DNA of 64,000 nucleotides from Betaproteobacteria bacterium (GCA_021373185.1 JAJFTF010000007.1:1-64000), one strand, 5' to 3'. Shown: positions 38,391 through 51,287, counted from the first letter of the stretch. Numbers and translations: made by a program. Notes: generated from the sequence alone by a model not told the origin.

Positions 38391-39254
38391 ATGAAAACGA
38401 TTACCTCAAAAGAAAACCCTGCATTCAAGGCAGCCAAGAAGCTTTCCAGGTTGGCGCGAGAGCGCAGAAAGGCCGGCAAGACGTTGCTCGACGGTATTCA
38501 CCTGGTTATCGCTTTTTATCAGGCAGGCGGATTGTCAGAAACGATCATGGTTGCAGCATCGGCTCAGGAAGATGTCGAAATCCAGAATTTTCTCGACCGG
38601 ATTCAACCGACGAATCTGATTGTGCTGGCCGATGAACTGTTCCGTGAAATTTCTACCGTGGATACGCCGACCGGGATTGCAGCACTGATTCCCATCCCGT
38701 TGCCGCAAGAAAGAGAAGGGGAGTGCTGCGTGCTGCTGGAAGATATCCAGGATCCGGGGAATATGGGTTCGGTTCTTCGCTCCGCCGCCGCCTCGGGAAT
38801 CCGGCAGATTTTTCTATCCAGCGGGTGTGCCGATGCATGGTCGCCTAAAGCGTTGAGGGCCGGCATGGGTGCTCATTTTCACCTGTCTATTCACGAAGAC
38901 AGCAACTTAAATAAAGTTGCGCGGGATTTTCGGGGGGTAGTGCTCGCCGCAACCCTGACGGCTGAAAAATCACTATTCGACTTGGATTTGACCGGCCCGG
39001 TTGCGTTTATTATTGGTAACGAAGGCGCAGGAATATCTGTGCAACTGAGGGATGCTGCTAATAGTCAGGTTACGATCCCCATGCCGGGAGCCGTCGAATC
39101 CTTGAACGCGGCTGCGGCTGCCGCCATCTGTTTTTTTGAGCGGGTTCGCCAAAAAGCCGGAGCGTCTAAAATCCCAAGGCTCTTGCCGCCTGATAGAAGG
39201 CAAGGCTCGCCAGCCACGCCAGCACGAGGGGAAATGCCACCGCAAACAGGGTAA
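38391..39254 (+). CDS. SpoU/TrmH-family RNA 2'-O-methyltransferase
   Basis: This 287-residue protein has an N-terminal RNA-binding substrate domain (TSKENPAFKAAKKLSRLARE) and a C-terminal SPOUT knot. Its three motifs are LLEDIQDPGNMGSVLRSAAA, FIIGNEGAGIS and IPMPGAVESLNAAAAAAICF. The fold ends near residue 260. The remaining Pro/Arg-rich tail is read through the antisense of the feoB 3' end, overlapping it by 89 bases. The target nucleotide in rRNA or tRNA is unknown. Confidence 0.9.
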   Translation: MKTITSKENPAFKAAKKLSRLARERRKAGKTLLDGIHLVIAFYQAGGLSETIMVAASAQEDVEIQNFLDRIQPTNLIVLADELFREISTVDTPTGIAALIPIPLPQEREGECCVLLEDIQDPGNMGSVLRSAAASGIRQIFLSSGCADAWSPKALRAGMGAHFHLSIHEDSNLNKVARDFRGVVLAATLTAEKSLFDLDLTGPVAFIIGNEGAGISVQLRDAANSQVTIPMPGAVESLNAAAAAAICFFERVRQKAGASKIPRLLPPDRRQGSPATPARGEMPPQTG

Positions 39255-40953
39255 AAGCCATGCTTTTTGATTCGCTGCGGATGGTGGCGATGGTGGACAG
39301 GCAAGGCGTGTAAATCAAGGTAAATAGCATGAAGCTGTATGCTTGCACCCAATCCAGTTGCTGCGCCATCATGCCGGTCAGGGCCGTTCCTTCAAGTCCG
39401 TAAATCACTGCCAGAGAACCGACTACGATTTCCTTGGCGACGAAGCCGAAAATCAAGGCGATGGCCAGATGCTGGTCGATGCCGATGGGTGCGAGCAGCG
39501 GCTCCATGAAATGGCCGATCATGCCGGCCCAGGTGTCGACACTGCCCGGCGCGACGTTCTGGGGGAAATGCGTCAACAGCCACACTAGCACCACACCGGC
39601 AATGATGAATTTGCTGGCGCGGTTGAGGAAATGTCGCACTTCATGCCAACCGCGCAGAATCATCTGGCGCAAGGTGGGGAAGCGGTAGGGGGGTAGTTCG
39701 AGGATGAATGGCTCATTGTTCTGGAAACGTTTTTTGAACAGTAGCGCGGTAATGAAAGCGGCAGCGAAGCTGAACAGGTACAAGCTGAAAAGAACCAGTG
39801 GCGCGGCTTTGGGCGAGAAGATCGCGGTGGCGATGAAGACGAACACCTGTAGTCGCGCCGAACACAGCGAGAACGGAATGACCAGCATGGTCAGCAGGCG
39901 CAGGCTGCGCGAGCGCATCACGCGGGTGCCCATCAGCGCCGGTACGTTACAGCCGAAACCGAGCAGGATCATCACGAAACTGCGCCCATCCAGCCCCAGC
40001 TTGGCCATCAGCGCGTCCATCAGAAATGCGGCGCGCGACAGATAGCCGCTGTCTTCCACTAGTGCCATGAACAGGAAAAACAAGACAATAACGGGTACGA
40101 AGGTGGCAACCGTGCCGACGCCGTTGTAGATGCCCTCAAGCAGCAGGTCATGCAGTATCGTCGGTAGGCCGGCCATCAATGGTTCCAGTGCACCCCGCTT
40201 GAATGCTTCCAGTAACCAGCCGACACCATCCTGCAAAGGTTTTCCAAGTATGAAAATTGCCTGAAACAACAAGTACATGATCAGGAAGAACATCGGCAGT
40301 CCCAGCCAAGGGTGGAGCATGAGGCGGTCAATCCGGGTGGTCAGTTTGTCCGATAGCTGTACCGGCATCTGAACAGCGTGCCCGAGGATGGACTCCATGT
40401 CATTTTCAATCTGGTCATCGGCCGCCAGCAGTACTTGCAGTTTTTCCGGCGGAATCGGCGTGCTGTGCTGAATTTCCTGGGCAATGGTCTGATAGGCATC
40501 CTGAAAACCATTGCCGTATTTGGCGCTAAGCAGGGTGACGGGCATGCCAAGAGAGTTGGACATCTTTGCGGTGTCGATGCTGATGCCAAACTTCCTGGAT
40601 TCGTCAGCCATGTTCAGAAGTAGCACGGCGGGCAAGCATAGTTGCTTGATTTGCAGGGCAAGGCTTAGCTGGCGTTCAATTTGGGTGGCATTGAGAATGA
40701 TGACGACCAGATTGACTGGATTGTTTTCGAGAAAATGGCGAACCACCTGCTCGTCATCGGAGAAACCGTGCAGATCATAAATTCCGGGCAAATCGACTAA
40801 CTCGACCATTTCACCGGCAAGCAGGAGTTTTGCGCCAAGCAGGTCGACGGTGATCCCCGGCCAGTTGCCGACCCTGGCAGAAGCGCCGGTGGCGCGATTG
40901 AAGAATGTGGACTTGCCGGTATTCGGCATTCCTATCAAGGCGACGCGTTTCAT
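39166..40953 (-). CDS. feoB: Ferrous iron transport protein B
   Basis: This 595-residue inner-membrane Fe(II) transporter has an N-terminal G domain (G1 GMPNTGKST, G3 DLPGIYDLHGFSDDE, G4 NMAD in place of the usual NxxD variants) and a helical spacer. Two Gate domains (GFGCNVPALMGTRVM, TPCLSTIATIRSESKSM) follow. It is shorter than the 773-residue E. coli protein but within the compact FeoB class. It overlaps feoA by ATGA. Iron import is expected to be Fur-controlled through the site upstream of feoA. Confidence 0.96.
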   Translation of the reverse strand: MKRVALIGMPNTGKSTFFNRATGASARVGNWPGITVDLLGAKLLLAGEMVELVDLPGIYDLHGFSDDEQVVRHFLENNPVNLVVIILNATQIERQLSLALQIKQLCLPAVLLLNMADESRKFGISIDTAKMSNSLGMPVTLLSAKYGNGFQDAYQTIAQEIQHSTPIPPEKLQVLLAADDQIENDMESILGHAVQMPVQLSDKLTTRIDRLMLHPWLGLPMFFLIMYLLFQAIFILGKPLQDGVGWLLEAFKRGALEPLMAGLPTILHDLLLEGIYNGVGTVATFVPVIVLFFLFMALVEDSGYLSRAAFLMDALMAKLGLDGRSFVMILLGFGCNVPALMGTRVMRSRSLRLLTMLVIPFSLCSARLQVFVFIATAIFSPKAAPLVLFSLYLFSFAAAFITALLFKKRFQNNEPFILELPPYRFPTLRQMILRGWHEVRHFLNRASKFIIAGVVLVWLLTHFPQNVAPGSVDTWAGMIGHFMEPLLAPIGIDQHLAIALIFGFVAKEIVVGSLAVIYGLEGTALTGMMAQQLDWVQAYSFMLFTLIYTPCLSTIATIRSESKSMAFTLFAVAFPLVLAWLASLAFYQAARALGF

Positions 40954-41189
40954 CAGGGGCCGGTTTGAACTTCTATTTTCTGGGCTTCTTTTTTACGCAG
41001 CATAATGTCGGTTGCACCGATACGAACATGCAGCGGGCCGGAGAACCGGCCATGGCGAATGACTTCAATGCGCTTGCCGACACGGAAGCCGAGCGCGGCA
41101 AGGCGGTAGTAGAGTGCTCGATCGGTGTGTACCGCCGCAATGGTGGCGGATTCACCGGGCTTGAGTGTTTCCAGGTTGACGGTAGCCAT
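40953..41189 (-). CDS. feoA: Ferrous iron transport protein A
   Basis: This 78-residue SH3-like cytoplasmic partner of FeoB carries LKPGESATIAAVHTDRALYY, LGFRVGKRIEVIRHG and GPLHVRIGATDIMLRKKEA. It is translationally coupled to feoB. No feoC is present. Confidence 0.94.
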   Translation of the reverse strand: MATVNLETLKPGESATIAAVHTDRALYYRLAALGFRVGKRIEVIRHGRFSGPLHVRIGATDIMLRKKEAQKIEVQTGP

Positions 41190-41206
41190 ATTTTTGACTG
41201 GTCCAA

Positions 41207-41248
41207 TGAGAATTATTCTTATTATCGCACAGGAGGTAGAGATTGCAA
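41207..41248 (-). promoter_or_regulatory. feoA promoter with overlapping Fur-box-like palindrome
   Basis: On the minus strand TTGCAA (41248-41243), a 16-base spacer and GATAAT (41226-41221) form a promoter with a start site near 41214. TGAGAATTATTCTTA (plus strand, 41207-41221) is a near-perfect 7-1-7 inverted repeat close to the Fur core TGATAATNATTATCA. It sits over the -10 edge and start site, where an iron-loaded repressor would block transcription. Confidence 0.75.
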
Positions 41249-41283
41249 ATTATTTTGTGAATCTTGTTTAACCTACTTTAAGC

Positions 41284-41312
41284 TTTATGCCGAGCTAGTT
41301 TTGCGCTACAAT
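41284..41312 (+). promoter_or_regulatory. Possible pyrG promoter
   Basis: TACAAT at 41307-41312 is a fair -10 element with TTTATG at 41284-41289 as a weak -35 and a 17-base spacer. It would give a leader of about 28 bases before ATG 41347. This fits with the divergent feoA promoter sharing the gap. Confidence 0.4.
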
Positions 41313-41316
41313 TTGA

Positions 41317-43007
<1,691 letters not shown>

Positions 43008-43008
<1 letters not shown>

Positions 43009-43844
43009 TGAAGCTCTGTGGTTTTGAAGTCGGACTGGATCAGCCATTTTTCCTGATCGCGGGTCCCTGCGTGATCGAATCCAGGCAAATGGCACTGGAT
43101 ACCGCAGGCTCGTTAAAGGAGATTTGCGCCGGGCTGGGCATTAATTTCATCTATAAATCTTCCTACGACAAGGCCAATAGAAGTTCCTCCAAATCTTTCA
43201 GGGGTAAAGGCATTGAAGAGGGGCTTGATATTCTGGCCGAGGTAAAGCGCCAAATCCAAGTGCCTGTCCTGACCGATGTACATGCCATCGATGAAATTGC
43301 GCAAGTGGCAGCGGTGGTTGATGTGCTGCAAACCCCGGCTTTTTTGTGCCGCCAGACTGATTTTATTCATGCAGCGGCAAGCGCCGGGAGGCCGGTCAAC
43401 ATCAAGAAGGGGCAGTTTCTTGCGCCCTGGGATATGAAACACGTGGTCGATAAAGCCAGAGAAGCCAGCGGACTGGACAACATCATGGTTTGCGAGCGGG
43501 GCGTATCCTTTGGTTACAACAATCTGGTTTCGGATATGCGCTCACTGGCAGTGATGCGTGAAACCGCCTGCCCGGTGGTTTTTGACGCCACTCACTCGGT
43601 GCAATTGCCGGGCGGCCAAGGTGAAAAAAGCGGCGGCCAGCGCGAGTTCGTGCCGGTTTTGGCAAGAGCGGCGGTGGCTAGCGGAATTTCCGGCTTGTTC
43701 ATGGAGACCCATCCCAATCCCGATCAAGCTCTGTCGGATGGCCCTAATGCCTGGCCGCTGGCAAAAATGCACGGTCTTCTGGAAACGTTGAAATTGCTGG
43801 ATGAACTAGTCAAGGAACAAGGATTTGCCGAGCAGGAATGCTAG
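43008..43844 (+). CDS. kdsA: 3-deoxy-8-phosphooctulonate synthase
   Basis: This 278-residue enzyme condenses PEP with arabinose 5-phosphate to make KDO 8-phosphate for the LPS inner core. Signature segments are [31 protein letters not shown] and [13 protein letters not shown]. The position between pyrG and eno is conserved in proteobacteria; pyrG and kdsA both serve CMP-KDO supply. Confidence 0.97.
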
Positions 43845-43888
43845 GGATGTACTTTAATGTAAGCAGCATGTTGAAAGCTAAATACTAA

Positions 43889-45181
<1,293 letters not shown>

Positions 45182-45182
45182 T

Positions 45183-45530
45183 ATGCGCTGGCTGACCCTC
45201 ATATTCATCGCACTGATTGCCGCACTTCAATATCCCTTGTGGTTAGGGAAGGGCAGTTGGTTACGGGTATGGGAGGTCGACCGGGAAGCGATGCAACAGA
45301 AGGAAGTCAATCAGAGGCTGAAGGCGCGCAACGCATCGCTTGATGCCGAGGTGCATGATCTCAAGCAGGGCTACGAAGCCATTGAAGAGCGCGCCCGTAG
45401 TGAATTGGGCATGATCAAACGCGATGAGATTTTCTTCCAGGTGCTGGAAGCACAAAAGCCGGCTGCGCATGTCGATACCACAATAAAATCCGTTCCGCAG
45501 GCGAATGTGGTCGCCAAGCCCGGTACCTAA
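45183..45530 (+). CDS. ftsB: Cell division protein FtsB
   Basis: This 115-residue bitopic protein of the FtsQBL divisome subcomplex has a short cytoplasmic start, one membrane helix (about 4-20, [17 protein letters not shown]) and a periplasmic coiled coil (about 35-75). The conserved segment [22 protein letters not shown] follows. It begins one base after the eno stop; the eno-ftsB pairing is conserved. Confidence 0.95.
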   Translation: MRWLTLIFIALIAALQYPLWLGKGSWLRVWEVDREAMQQKEVNQRLKARNASLDAEVHDLKQGYEAIEERARSELGMIKRDEIFFQVLEAQKPAAHVDTTIKSVPQANVVAKPGT

Positions 45531-45558
45531 TGCATCCTGCCCTGCCCAGAACGGGTTT

Positions 45559-48162
45559 CTAGCTGCGCTCGATGGTTATTTTATTGCCAGCGGCATGGAT
45601 GGTCGGTGAAGGGCGACTGATATGGTAGCCTTGTGCATAGTCGATTCCCAATTCGCCTGCCGCCACCAGTGTTTCGGCATCCTCAATATATTCCGCGATC
45701 GTCTTGATATTGAGTTCTTTGGCCAAGGTCACGATACTCTTGACGAAGGCTAGGTATACCTCGTCGTGCAACATGTTCTTGATGAATTCACCTTCAATCT
45801 TGATGTAATCAACGGGGAATCGCTTGATGTACTGGAATGATGAATAGCCAGAACCGAAATCGTCAATCGCGAAACTGAATCCCTGAAGTTTAATATCGAG
45901 AACAAATTTTTCCAGCAGGCTAAGGTTGCTGACGGTCTCCCGTTCGGTAATCTCGAACACGATTCGGTTCGTCTCGATATTGTGATCCATTGCCAACCGA
46001 TGCACCCGTGCGACGAATTCTCCGACGATAAGCGCTTTGGGCGATAGATTGACGAACAACATGCCCTGGTAATTCTGTTCCTTCATTTGAATGAAGGCTT
46101 TTTCGATTAACTGGTAGTCCATTTTATGGGCGACGCCCATGCTCTCGGCTTCCTCAATAAAGTCATTGGCAGTCACGATTTGATCGCCTAACTGGATGCG
46201 CATCAGCAATTCGTGTATCACGATCTCACCGCTGGTGGCATTGCAGATCGGCTGGAAGTAGGGAATGATTTTTTGCTGATCCAGAGCATTCTGGATCATG
46301 ATGCTCTTTTCGCCGGCCTTCCTGAATACTTCTGCCATCTCATCATCGCTGGGAATGGCAATGACGTTTTTCCCTGATTTTTTTGCCTTGTACATCATGT
46401 TGTCGGCAACCAGGAAAAGATCCTTGGGATTGTCTCCGTGACTCGGGCTGATGGCAATGCCGATGGATGTGGTGGCCTTGATTTTATAGCCATCGGGCGT
46501 TTCAACGTAAAATTTCTCAAGTAGATCGGCTATCCGCTGCGCAACCATGTGAGCCTGGGTGTCGTCAGCCTCAGGCAGGATGGCGCAAAATTCGTCGCCA
46601 CCGTAACGCGCTAGCATATCGCCGTCTCTTACTGCGCTGTGGAGCAACTTGGCAAATTCCTGCAGAAACGCGTCGCCGAAATGATGGCCATAGCGGTCGT
46701 TAATCGCTTTAAAGTTATCCATGTCAAGCATCAACACGGCAAATTTCTGATTGTGTCTTTTCGATCGCCCAACTTCATATCCAAGCAGTTCCCAGAACAT
46801 GCGCTGGTTATAAAGCTCAGTCAGAGGGTCGCGTGTCGCGTAGTGCTCAAGATCCTTGGTGTATTTGTAGATGGCCTTGACTGACCCAACCAGGTTGAGC
46901 AGCGTGGTCAAGATGCTGCCTATGACCATGTGGCGAATATTGTCCTGCGCCAGCGCGGATTGCACGCCGATGCCAACAATGCCGCCAATCCTCGGGGTTT
47001 CCAGCAGCAGTGATTTTGTCTGGAGTTCCATATCTTCACGGCTCAGTTCGGGAAGTGAGCCGTTTTCGTCCGCAATATTGTGACTTATATGCAATAAAGC
47101 GGCGCCATTGAAAAACGAGTGATCCTGGAACTGCATGCGGAGAATTTTTTCGAATAATTGGCTAACATCCCCGGATGGTGGGTTACGCCAGAAAACCTCG
47201 CATTCATAAGCTTCTTCTTCAACGCGGAAAATCGTGACCAATGCATAGGCATCGATGATCGGGTTGATATCCAGCAACAGATCCTTGATAAATTCGCGCC
47301 AATCCCGCACCACATTCGAAGTGATGACGAATTTTTCGAGAAGCTTGATCTCGAATTCGAGAACGTCCTTGTCGACCGCCACGCATTTCATTTTTTCTAC
47401 CAGCAGGGCGACATTCTCGAAAGTCTGGTTGAACTCTTCGAAGCCGAAATTAACCCGGCTAATGTCGAATTGTTCAAAATCCTTGACGGTATTGACTGCC
47501 TCGACCTTGTTGCGGAGCGAATCTACTGATTGCCTTATTTTTCTGGCAGCAAAGGCGGACACCGCGGTCGCCGCCAGCAATACCAGCAAACCCAGCGTCA
47601 GAAATAATCCTACATAGTAGAAGCGTACCTTGGCAGTGACGGTTTGCAGGGTATGCTGAATGGCAATGGCACCTAATATTTCGCCGTTCCGTACATTCGT
47701 GTGGCAACGCAGGCATTCCTGTTGCGCCGCGACCGGGTAGGCGTAATTGATATGACTCCCCGCCTGAATTGTCGTTGTTTTGGCGCTTATCAGGACCCGT
47801 TGTATTTCTTCGGGAATGGGAGGTTGTGTCGTCTTTCCATAAAGGGCTTCTACGCTCTTGCTGCGATAGACGCTTATCTGGTCCAGAGTGGTTGGGAAAG
47901 CGGATTTGCTGGCGGCGGTTATTTCCGCCAACTGCTGATGTGAACCGCCGCTGCGCAGAAATTGCTGGATATCGTTAAAATTTTGCCTGGCAATTTCGTT
48001 GGAGGTTTCCAGTGCACGTTCCGTAATCAACTTTTCATAAAGAAGGGAGGCGGCGAGCGTGGCGCCGAGAAAGGCCAGAAGCGAAACGCCCACGGTGGCT
48101 GTGAATACAAACCCTCTAAGGGTATGGAGCATTCCGAGAGCTTTCTCGTAAATGCGGGTCAT
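45559..48162 (-). CDS. Heme-motif sensor GGDEF-EAL protein (c-di-GMP turnover)
   Basis: This 867-residue membrane protein has helix 1 (about 17-43), a periplasmic region with a CxxCH c-type heme motif (C150, C153, H154, within QQECLRCHTNVRNG) and helix 2 (about 183-207). A linker leads to a GGDEF domain (RYGGDEFCAILPEADD, GGDEF near 520-524). An RxxD inhibition site (RDGD) lies five residues before GGDEF. The C-terminal EAL domain (about 632-860) has ELL in place of EAL, plus NLSPKAL, FEITERE, IDDFGSGYSS and YIKIEGEF (Glu for the usual Asp). Both activities are plausible. The periplasmic domain resembles DUF3365/Tll0287-like heme sensors (inference). It converges with ftsB. Confidence 0.9.
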   Translation of the reverse strand: MTRIYEKALGMLHTLRGFVFTATVGVSLLAFLGATLAASLLYEKLITERALETSNEIARQNFNDIQQFLRSGGSHQQLAEITAASKSAFPTTLDQISVYRSKSVEALYGKTTQPPIPEEIQRVLISAKTTTIQAGSHINYAYPVAAQQECLRCHTNVRNGEILGAIAIQHTLQTVTAKVRFYYVGLFLTLGLLVLLAATAVSAFAARKIRQSVDSLRNKVEAVNTVKDFEQFDISRVNFGFEEFNQTFENVALLVEKMKCVAVDKDVLEFEIKLLEKFVITSNVVRDWREFIKDLLLDINPIIDAYALVTIFRVEEEAYECEVFWRNPPSGDVSQLFEKILRMQFQDHSFFNGAALLHISHNIADENGSLPELSREDMELQTKSLLLETPRIGGIVGIGVQSALAQDNIRHMVIGSILTTLLNLVGSVKAIYKYTKDLEHYATRDPLTELYNQRMFWELLGYEVGRSKRHNQKFAVLMLDMDNFKAINDRYGHHFGDAFLQEFAKLLHSAVRDGDMLARYGGDEFCAILPEADDTQAHMVAQRIADLLEKFYVETPDGYKIKATTSIGIAISPSHGDNPKDLFLVADNMMYKAKKSGKNVIAIPSDDEMAEVFRKAGEKSIMIQNALDQQKIIPYFQPICNATSGEIVIHELLMRIQLGDQIVTANDFIEEAESMGVAHKMDYQLIEKAFIQMKEQNYQGMLFVNLSPKALIVGEFVARVHRLAMDHNIETNRIVFEITERETVSNLSLLEKFVLDIKLQGFSFAIDDFGSGYSSFQYIKRFPVDYIKIEGEFIKNMLHDEVYLAFVKSIVTLAKELNIKTIAEYIEDAETLVAAGELGIDYAQGYHISRPSPTIHAAGNKITIERS

Positions 48163-48587
48163 AAACCTGATCTTTCGTCATTCGTCACGAATTTGTCTTT
48201 CATTCATTGTATTTACGATGCATCGTGTCGTCGCCAAACAAAAACCACTAGATAACTATAAGCTTTTCCACTAGTTACCACAATGGCCTGTCACGTTGTC
48301 GAGGGTGGGGGTGGCAATGGGCCAGCGGCTTTTCATGTGCTCGAAATATGGGGTGCCCCGCATCTGGTTTTGTCGACTGCTCTGGCGTGTAACATGGTGT
48401 TTTCATATTGATTGCCACATCGGATAGTCAGTAAGGAAATACCTGTTTTTCAAGGCTAAAAATCAGATGGCAAGGTATAATGCAATCGCGATAAAGTATA
48501 TATCAATAATTAAATCATGTATTATATCTTATATAAGACACTGGATTATTTCTATCGATCATGCTAGATTAACCAAAAAGGCGCGCC
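48163..48587. other. 425-base AT-rich divergent control region
   Basis: No supported gene lies between the GGDEF-EAL gene and the GntR gene. The right half is strikingly AT-rich (about 48480-48570), unlike the rest of the window. It contains a perfect 12-base palindrome, TCTTATATAAGA, at 48527-48538, about 50 bases before the regulator ATG. It probably holds the regulator promoter. Confidence 0.6.
48527..48538. promoter_or_regulatory. Candidate GntR/HutC operator palindrome
   Basis: TCTTATATAAGA is a perfect dyad 50 bases upstream of a GntR-family gene. GntR/HutC regulators bind short dyads of this size and often regulate themselves. Assignment to this regulator is inference. Confidence 0.4.
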
Positions 48588-49322
48588 ATGACGAAATCAC
48601 ATTCAACCCCTACTTTCAGACCTCTTTACGAGCAAATCAAGATACTGCTTACACAGAGTCTTATTGCCGGTGAATGGCATCCCGGCGAGGTGATTCCCAG
48701 CGAGACTGAATTGGCTGGCCGATTTAAAGTCAGCCAGGGAACGGTACGCAAGGCTATCGATGAGCTTGCCGCAGAAAACATCCTGGTGCGGCGGCAAGGG
48801 AAGGGAACATTCGTTGCCACCCATACCGAGGAACATACCCAATATCGTTTTTTACGCATCATCGAATTGAACGGGAAGAAAGAATCACCGTCCAGTGTGG
48901 TGTTGTATTGCGAACGAGGCAAGGCGGACAGCACTGCGGCTGAACGACTGGAACTGAAGCGTGGCGCGCCTGTTGTATTGGTGCGTCGTGTGCTGAAGTT
49001 TTCAGGAGAGCCGGTAATTCTGGACGATATCTGTCTATCTGCGACTTTATTTAAAGGCCTGACAGAAGCTCTGATTGCCGAGTTTGAAGGCACGCTCTAC
49101 AGTCTTTATGAATCGCGTTACGGCACCCGGATTATTCGTGCCGAAGAGCGGATTCGTGCTGTTGCGGCTGATGAAACCTTTGCTGGCCTGCTCGATATAA
49201 TGCCGAAAGCCCCTCTGCTGGAAATTGACCGGGTGGCCTACACTTATGGGGATCAGCCAGTGGAGTGGCGTGTCAGTCGTTGCAACACCCTGCATCATTG
49301 CTATTTGAATGAATTAGGATAG
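48588..49322 (+). CDS. GntR/HutC-family transcriptional regulator
   Basis: This 244-residue regulator has an N-terminal winged helix (about 10-75; [33 protein letters not shown]) and a C-terminal UTRA effector domain (about 95-235). It precedes the malic enzyme-sdh block by 40 bases in the same direction, so a role in controlling central carbon genes is likely. The effector is unknown. Confidence 0.9.
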   Translation: MTKSHSTPTFRPLYEQIKILLTQSLIAGEWHPGEVIPSETELAGRFKVSQGTVRKAIDELAAENILVRRQGKGTFVATHTEEHTQYRFLRIIELNGKKESPSSVVLYCERGKADSTAAERLELKRGAPVVLVRRVLKFSGEPVILDDICLSATLFKGLTEALIAEFEGTLYSLYESRYGTRIIRAEERIRAVAADETFAGLLDIMPKAPLLEIDRVAYTYGDQPVEWRVSRCNTLHHCYLNELG

Positions 49323-49362
49323 ATTAAATTACTCGACACTCGTTATTTTCAAGGGCTCAACT

Positions 49363-50559
49363 ATGACTATATTGAATCAGCAAGCCCTCGATTATCACGA
49401 GTTCCCTCGACCGGGAAAAATCTCGGTCGAATCCTCCAAGCCCTGTACCACGGCGCATGATCTCTCCATGGCGTATACGCCGGGAGTGGCCGAACCGGTA
49501 CGGGAAATTGCCAAAAATCCGGAAAATGCCTATCGCTACACCAACAAGGGTAATCTCGTCGCGGTAATTACCGATGGCACGGCGGTTCTCGGTCTGGGCA
49601 ATATGGGGCCTTTGGCGAGCAAGCCGGTGATGGAGGGGAAAAGCATCCTGTTCAAGCGTTTTGCAGGGATAGATGTGTTTGACATTGAAATTAGCGCGCC
49701 CAGTGTCGAATCCTTCATCGAAACCGTCGTCAATATTTCCCCGACCTTCGGCGGCATCAATCTTGAGGATATCGCCGCGCCGCATTGTTTCGTGATTGAA
49801 AAAGCCCTCAAGGAACGCCTGGATATTCCGGTATTTCATGACGATCAGCATGGCACTGCCGTGATTATCTGCGCTGGCCTGCTCAATGCCCTGGAAATTC
49901 AGGGCAAGAAATTAAAAGACGTAAAACTGGTATGTCTTGGCGCCGGTGCCGCAGGTCTGTCCGGGATGCGCCTCTTGATTGCGATGGGGGCAAACAAGGA
50001 AAACATGATACTGGTGGACAGCAAAGGCGTGATCCATTCTGGCCGCACCGATCTTAATGTCTACAAGCAGGACTTTGCCAAAGACACGTCAATGCGCACG
50101 CTGACTGACGCCATGAACGGCGCCGACGTGTTCATCGGCGTTTCCGGAGCCAACCTGGTCGACCGGGCGATGGTCAAAAGTATGGCATCCAAGCCCATCA
50201 TCTTCGCTATGGCCAACCCCGATCCGGAGATTTTGCCGCAGGAGGCGCATGCCGCACGCGGCGACCTGATCATGGCCACAGGGCGTTCCGACTTCCCTAA
50301 TCAAGTCAACAACGTGTTGGGCTTTCCGTTTATATTCCGGGGCGCGCTGGATGCAAGAGCTCGGCAGATCACTGAAAAAATGTTGATTGCAGCGGTGAAG
50401 GCGCTGGCCGAACTGGCGCGGGAGCCCGTGCCGGACGAGGTGCTCCGTGCTTACAACGCCAAGGAAATGTCCTTTGGCCGGAATTATATTCTGCCTAAAC
50501 CCTTCGATCCCCGTTTGATAGAACGCATCCCGCTGGCAGTAGCTCAAGCGGCAAATTAA
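49363..50559 (+). CDS. NAD(P)-dependent malic enzyme, short form
   Basis: This 398-residue enzyme oxidatively decarboxylates malate to pyruvate. Marks are [35 protein letters not shown], the metal site [11 protein letters not shown] and the nucleotide-binding [13 protein letters not shown]. The C-terminal phosphotransacetylase domain of the roughly 760-residue MaeB form is missing and the frame ends cleanly, so this is the stand-alone type. Cofactor preference is not readable. sdhC starts nine bases later. Confidence 0.95.
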   Translation: MTILNQQALDYHEFPRPGKISVESSKPCTTAHDLSMAYTPGVAEPVREIAKNPENAYRYTNKGNLVAVITDGTAVLGLGNMGPLASKPVMEGKSILFKRFAGIDVFDIEISAPSVESFIETVVNISPTFGGINLEDIAAPHCFVIEKALKERLDIPVFHDDQHGTAVIICAGLLNALEIQGKKLKDVKLVCLGAGAAGLSGMRLLIAMGANKENMILVDSKGVIHSGRTDLNVYKQDFAKDTSMRTLTDAMNGADVFIGVSGANLVDRAMVKSMASKPIIFAMANPDPEILPQEAHAARGDLIMATGRSDFPNQVNNVLGFPFIFRGALDARARQITEKMLIAAVKALAELAREPVPDEVLRAYNAKEMSFGRNYILPKPFDPRLIERIPLAVAQAAN

Positions 50560-50568
50560 GGGGCCAAA

Positions 50569-50943
50569 ATGGCAAATCAGCGGCCTAAACACCTCAATCT
50601 GTTCAAGATCAAGCTGCCGTTGCCGGGCGTGGTTTCATTACTGCATCGCATGAGCGGCGCACTCCTGTTTGTGGCGATTCCCTTATTTCTTCTCACGTTT
50701 CAAGCCACACTTGATTCAGCCGAAAGTCTTGAGAAGGTTCGGCTGGGATTGGCTAGCCCGCTGGCCAAACTGATTCTGATTTCCTTGCTATGGGGCTTTC
50801 TGCATCATTTTTTTGCGGGTGTTCGCTTTCTCCTCATGGATGCTCATGTTGGGCTTGGTCTGCAGGAAGGCCGCAGAAGCAGCATGTTGGTGCTGATTTT
50901 TAGTGGGGTGCTTACACTTCTGGCTGGAGTCTGGCTATGGTAA
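50569..50943 (+). CDS. sdhC: Succinate dehydrogenase cytochrome b556 subunit
   Basis: This 124-residue membrane anchor has three helices. Family marks are LLHRMSGALLFVAIPLFLL and the heme-ligand region LWGFLHHFFAGVRFLLMD. Its end overlaps sdhD by seven bases. Confidence 0.95.
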   Translation: MANQRPKHLNLFKIKLPLPGVVSLLHRMSGALLFVAIPLFLLTFQATLDSAESLEKVRLGLASPLAKLILISLLWGFLHHFFAGVRFLLMDAHVGLGLQEGRRSSMLVLIFSGVLTLLAGVWLW

Positions 50944-51287
50944 ATCGCATTGTTACGGGTGCTCATTACGGCTTGAGAGACTGGCTGATGCAGCGGGTTA
51001 CTGCCATCGTCATGGTGTTCTACACGTTGTTCATCGCGGCATTCCTGCTGACCCATCAGCCTCTCCATTTCGATGAATGGAAGAGCTTGTTTCATAACCA
51101 GTGGATGCGCTTTGCCAGTCTGCTGTTCCTGCTTAGCCTGTATCTCCATGCTTGGGTCGGGATCAGGGATATCGCGATGGACTATGTGCATCACACGGCA
51201 CTTCGTCTCGCAGTTGAAGTGCTGACCATTCTGGCCTTGATTACCTACACCGCATGGTCGGTTCAAATCCTCTGGGGACTCCAATGA
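50937..51287 (+). CDS. sdhD: Succinate dehydrogenase membrane anchor subunit
   Basis: This 116-residue protein with three helices completes the quinone- and heme-binding anchor of complex II. The heme/quinone region [19 protein letters not shown] is present. The stop overlaps the sdhA ATG. Confidence 0.94.
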   Translation: MVNRIVTGAHYGLRDWLMQRVTAIVMVFYTLFIAAFLLTHQPLHFDEWKSLFHNQWMRFASLLFLLSLYLHAWVGIRDIAMDYVHHTALRLAVEVLTILALITYTAWSVQILWGLQ

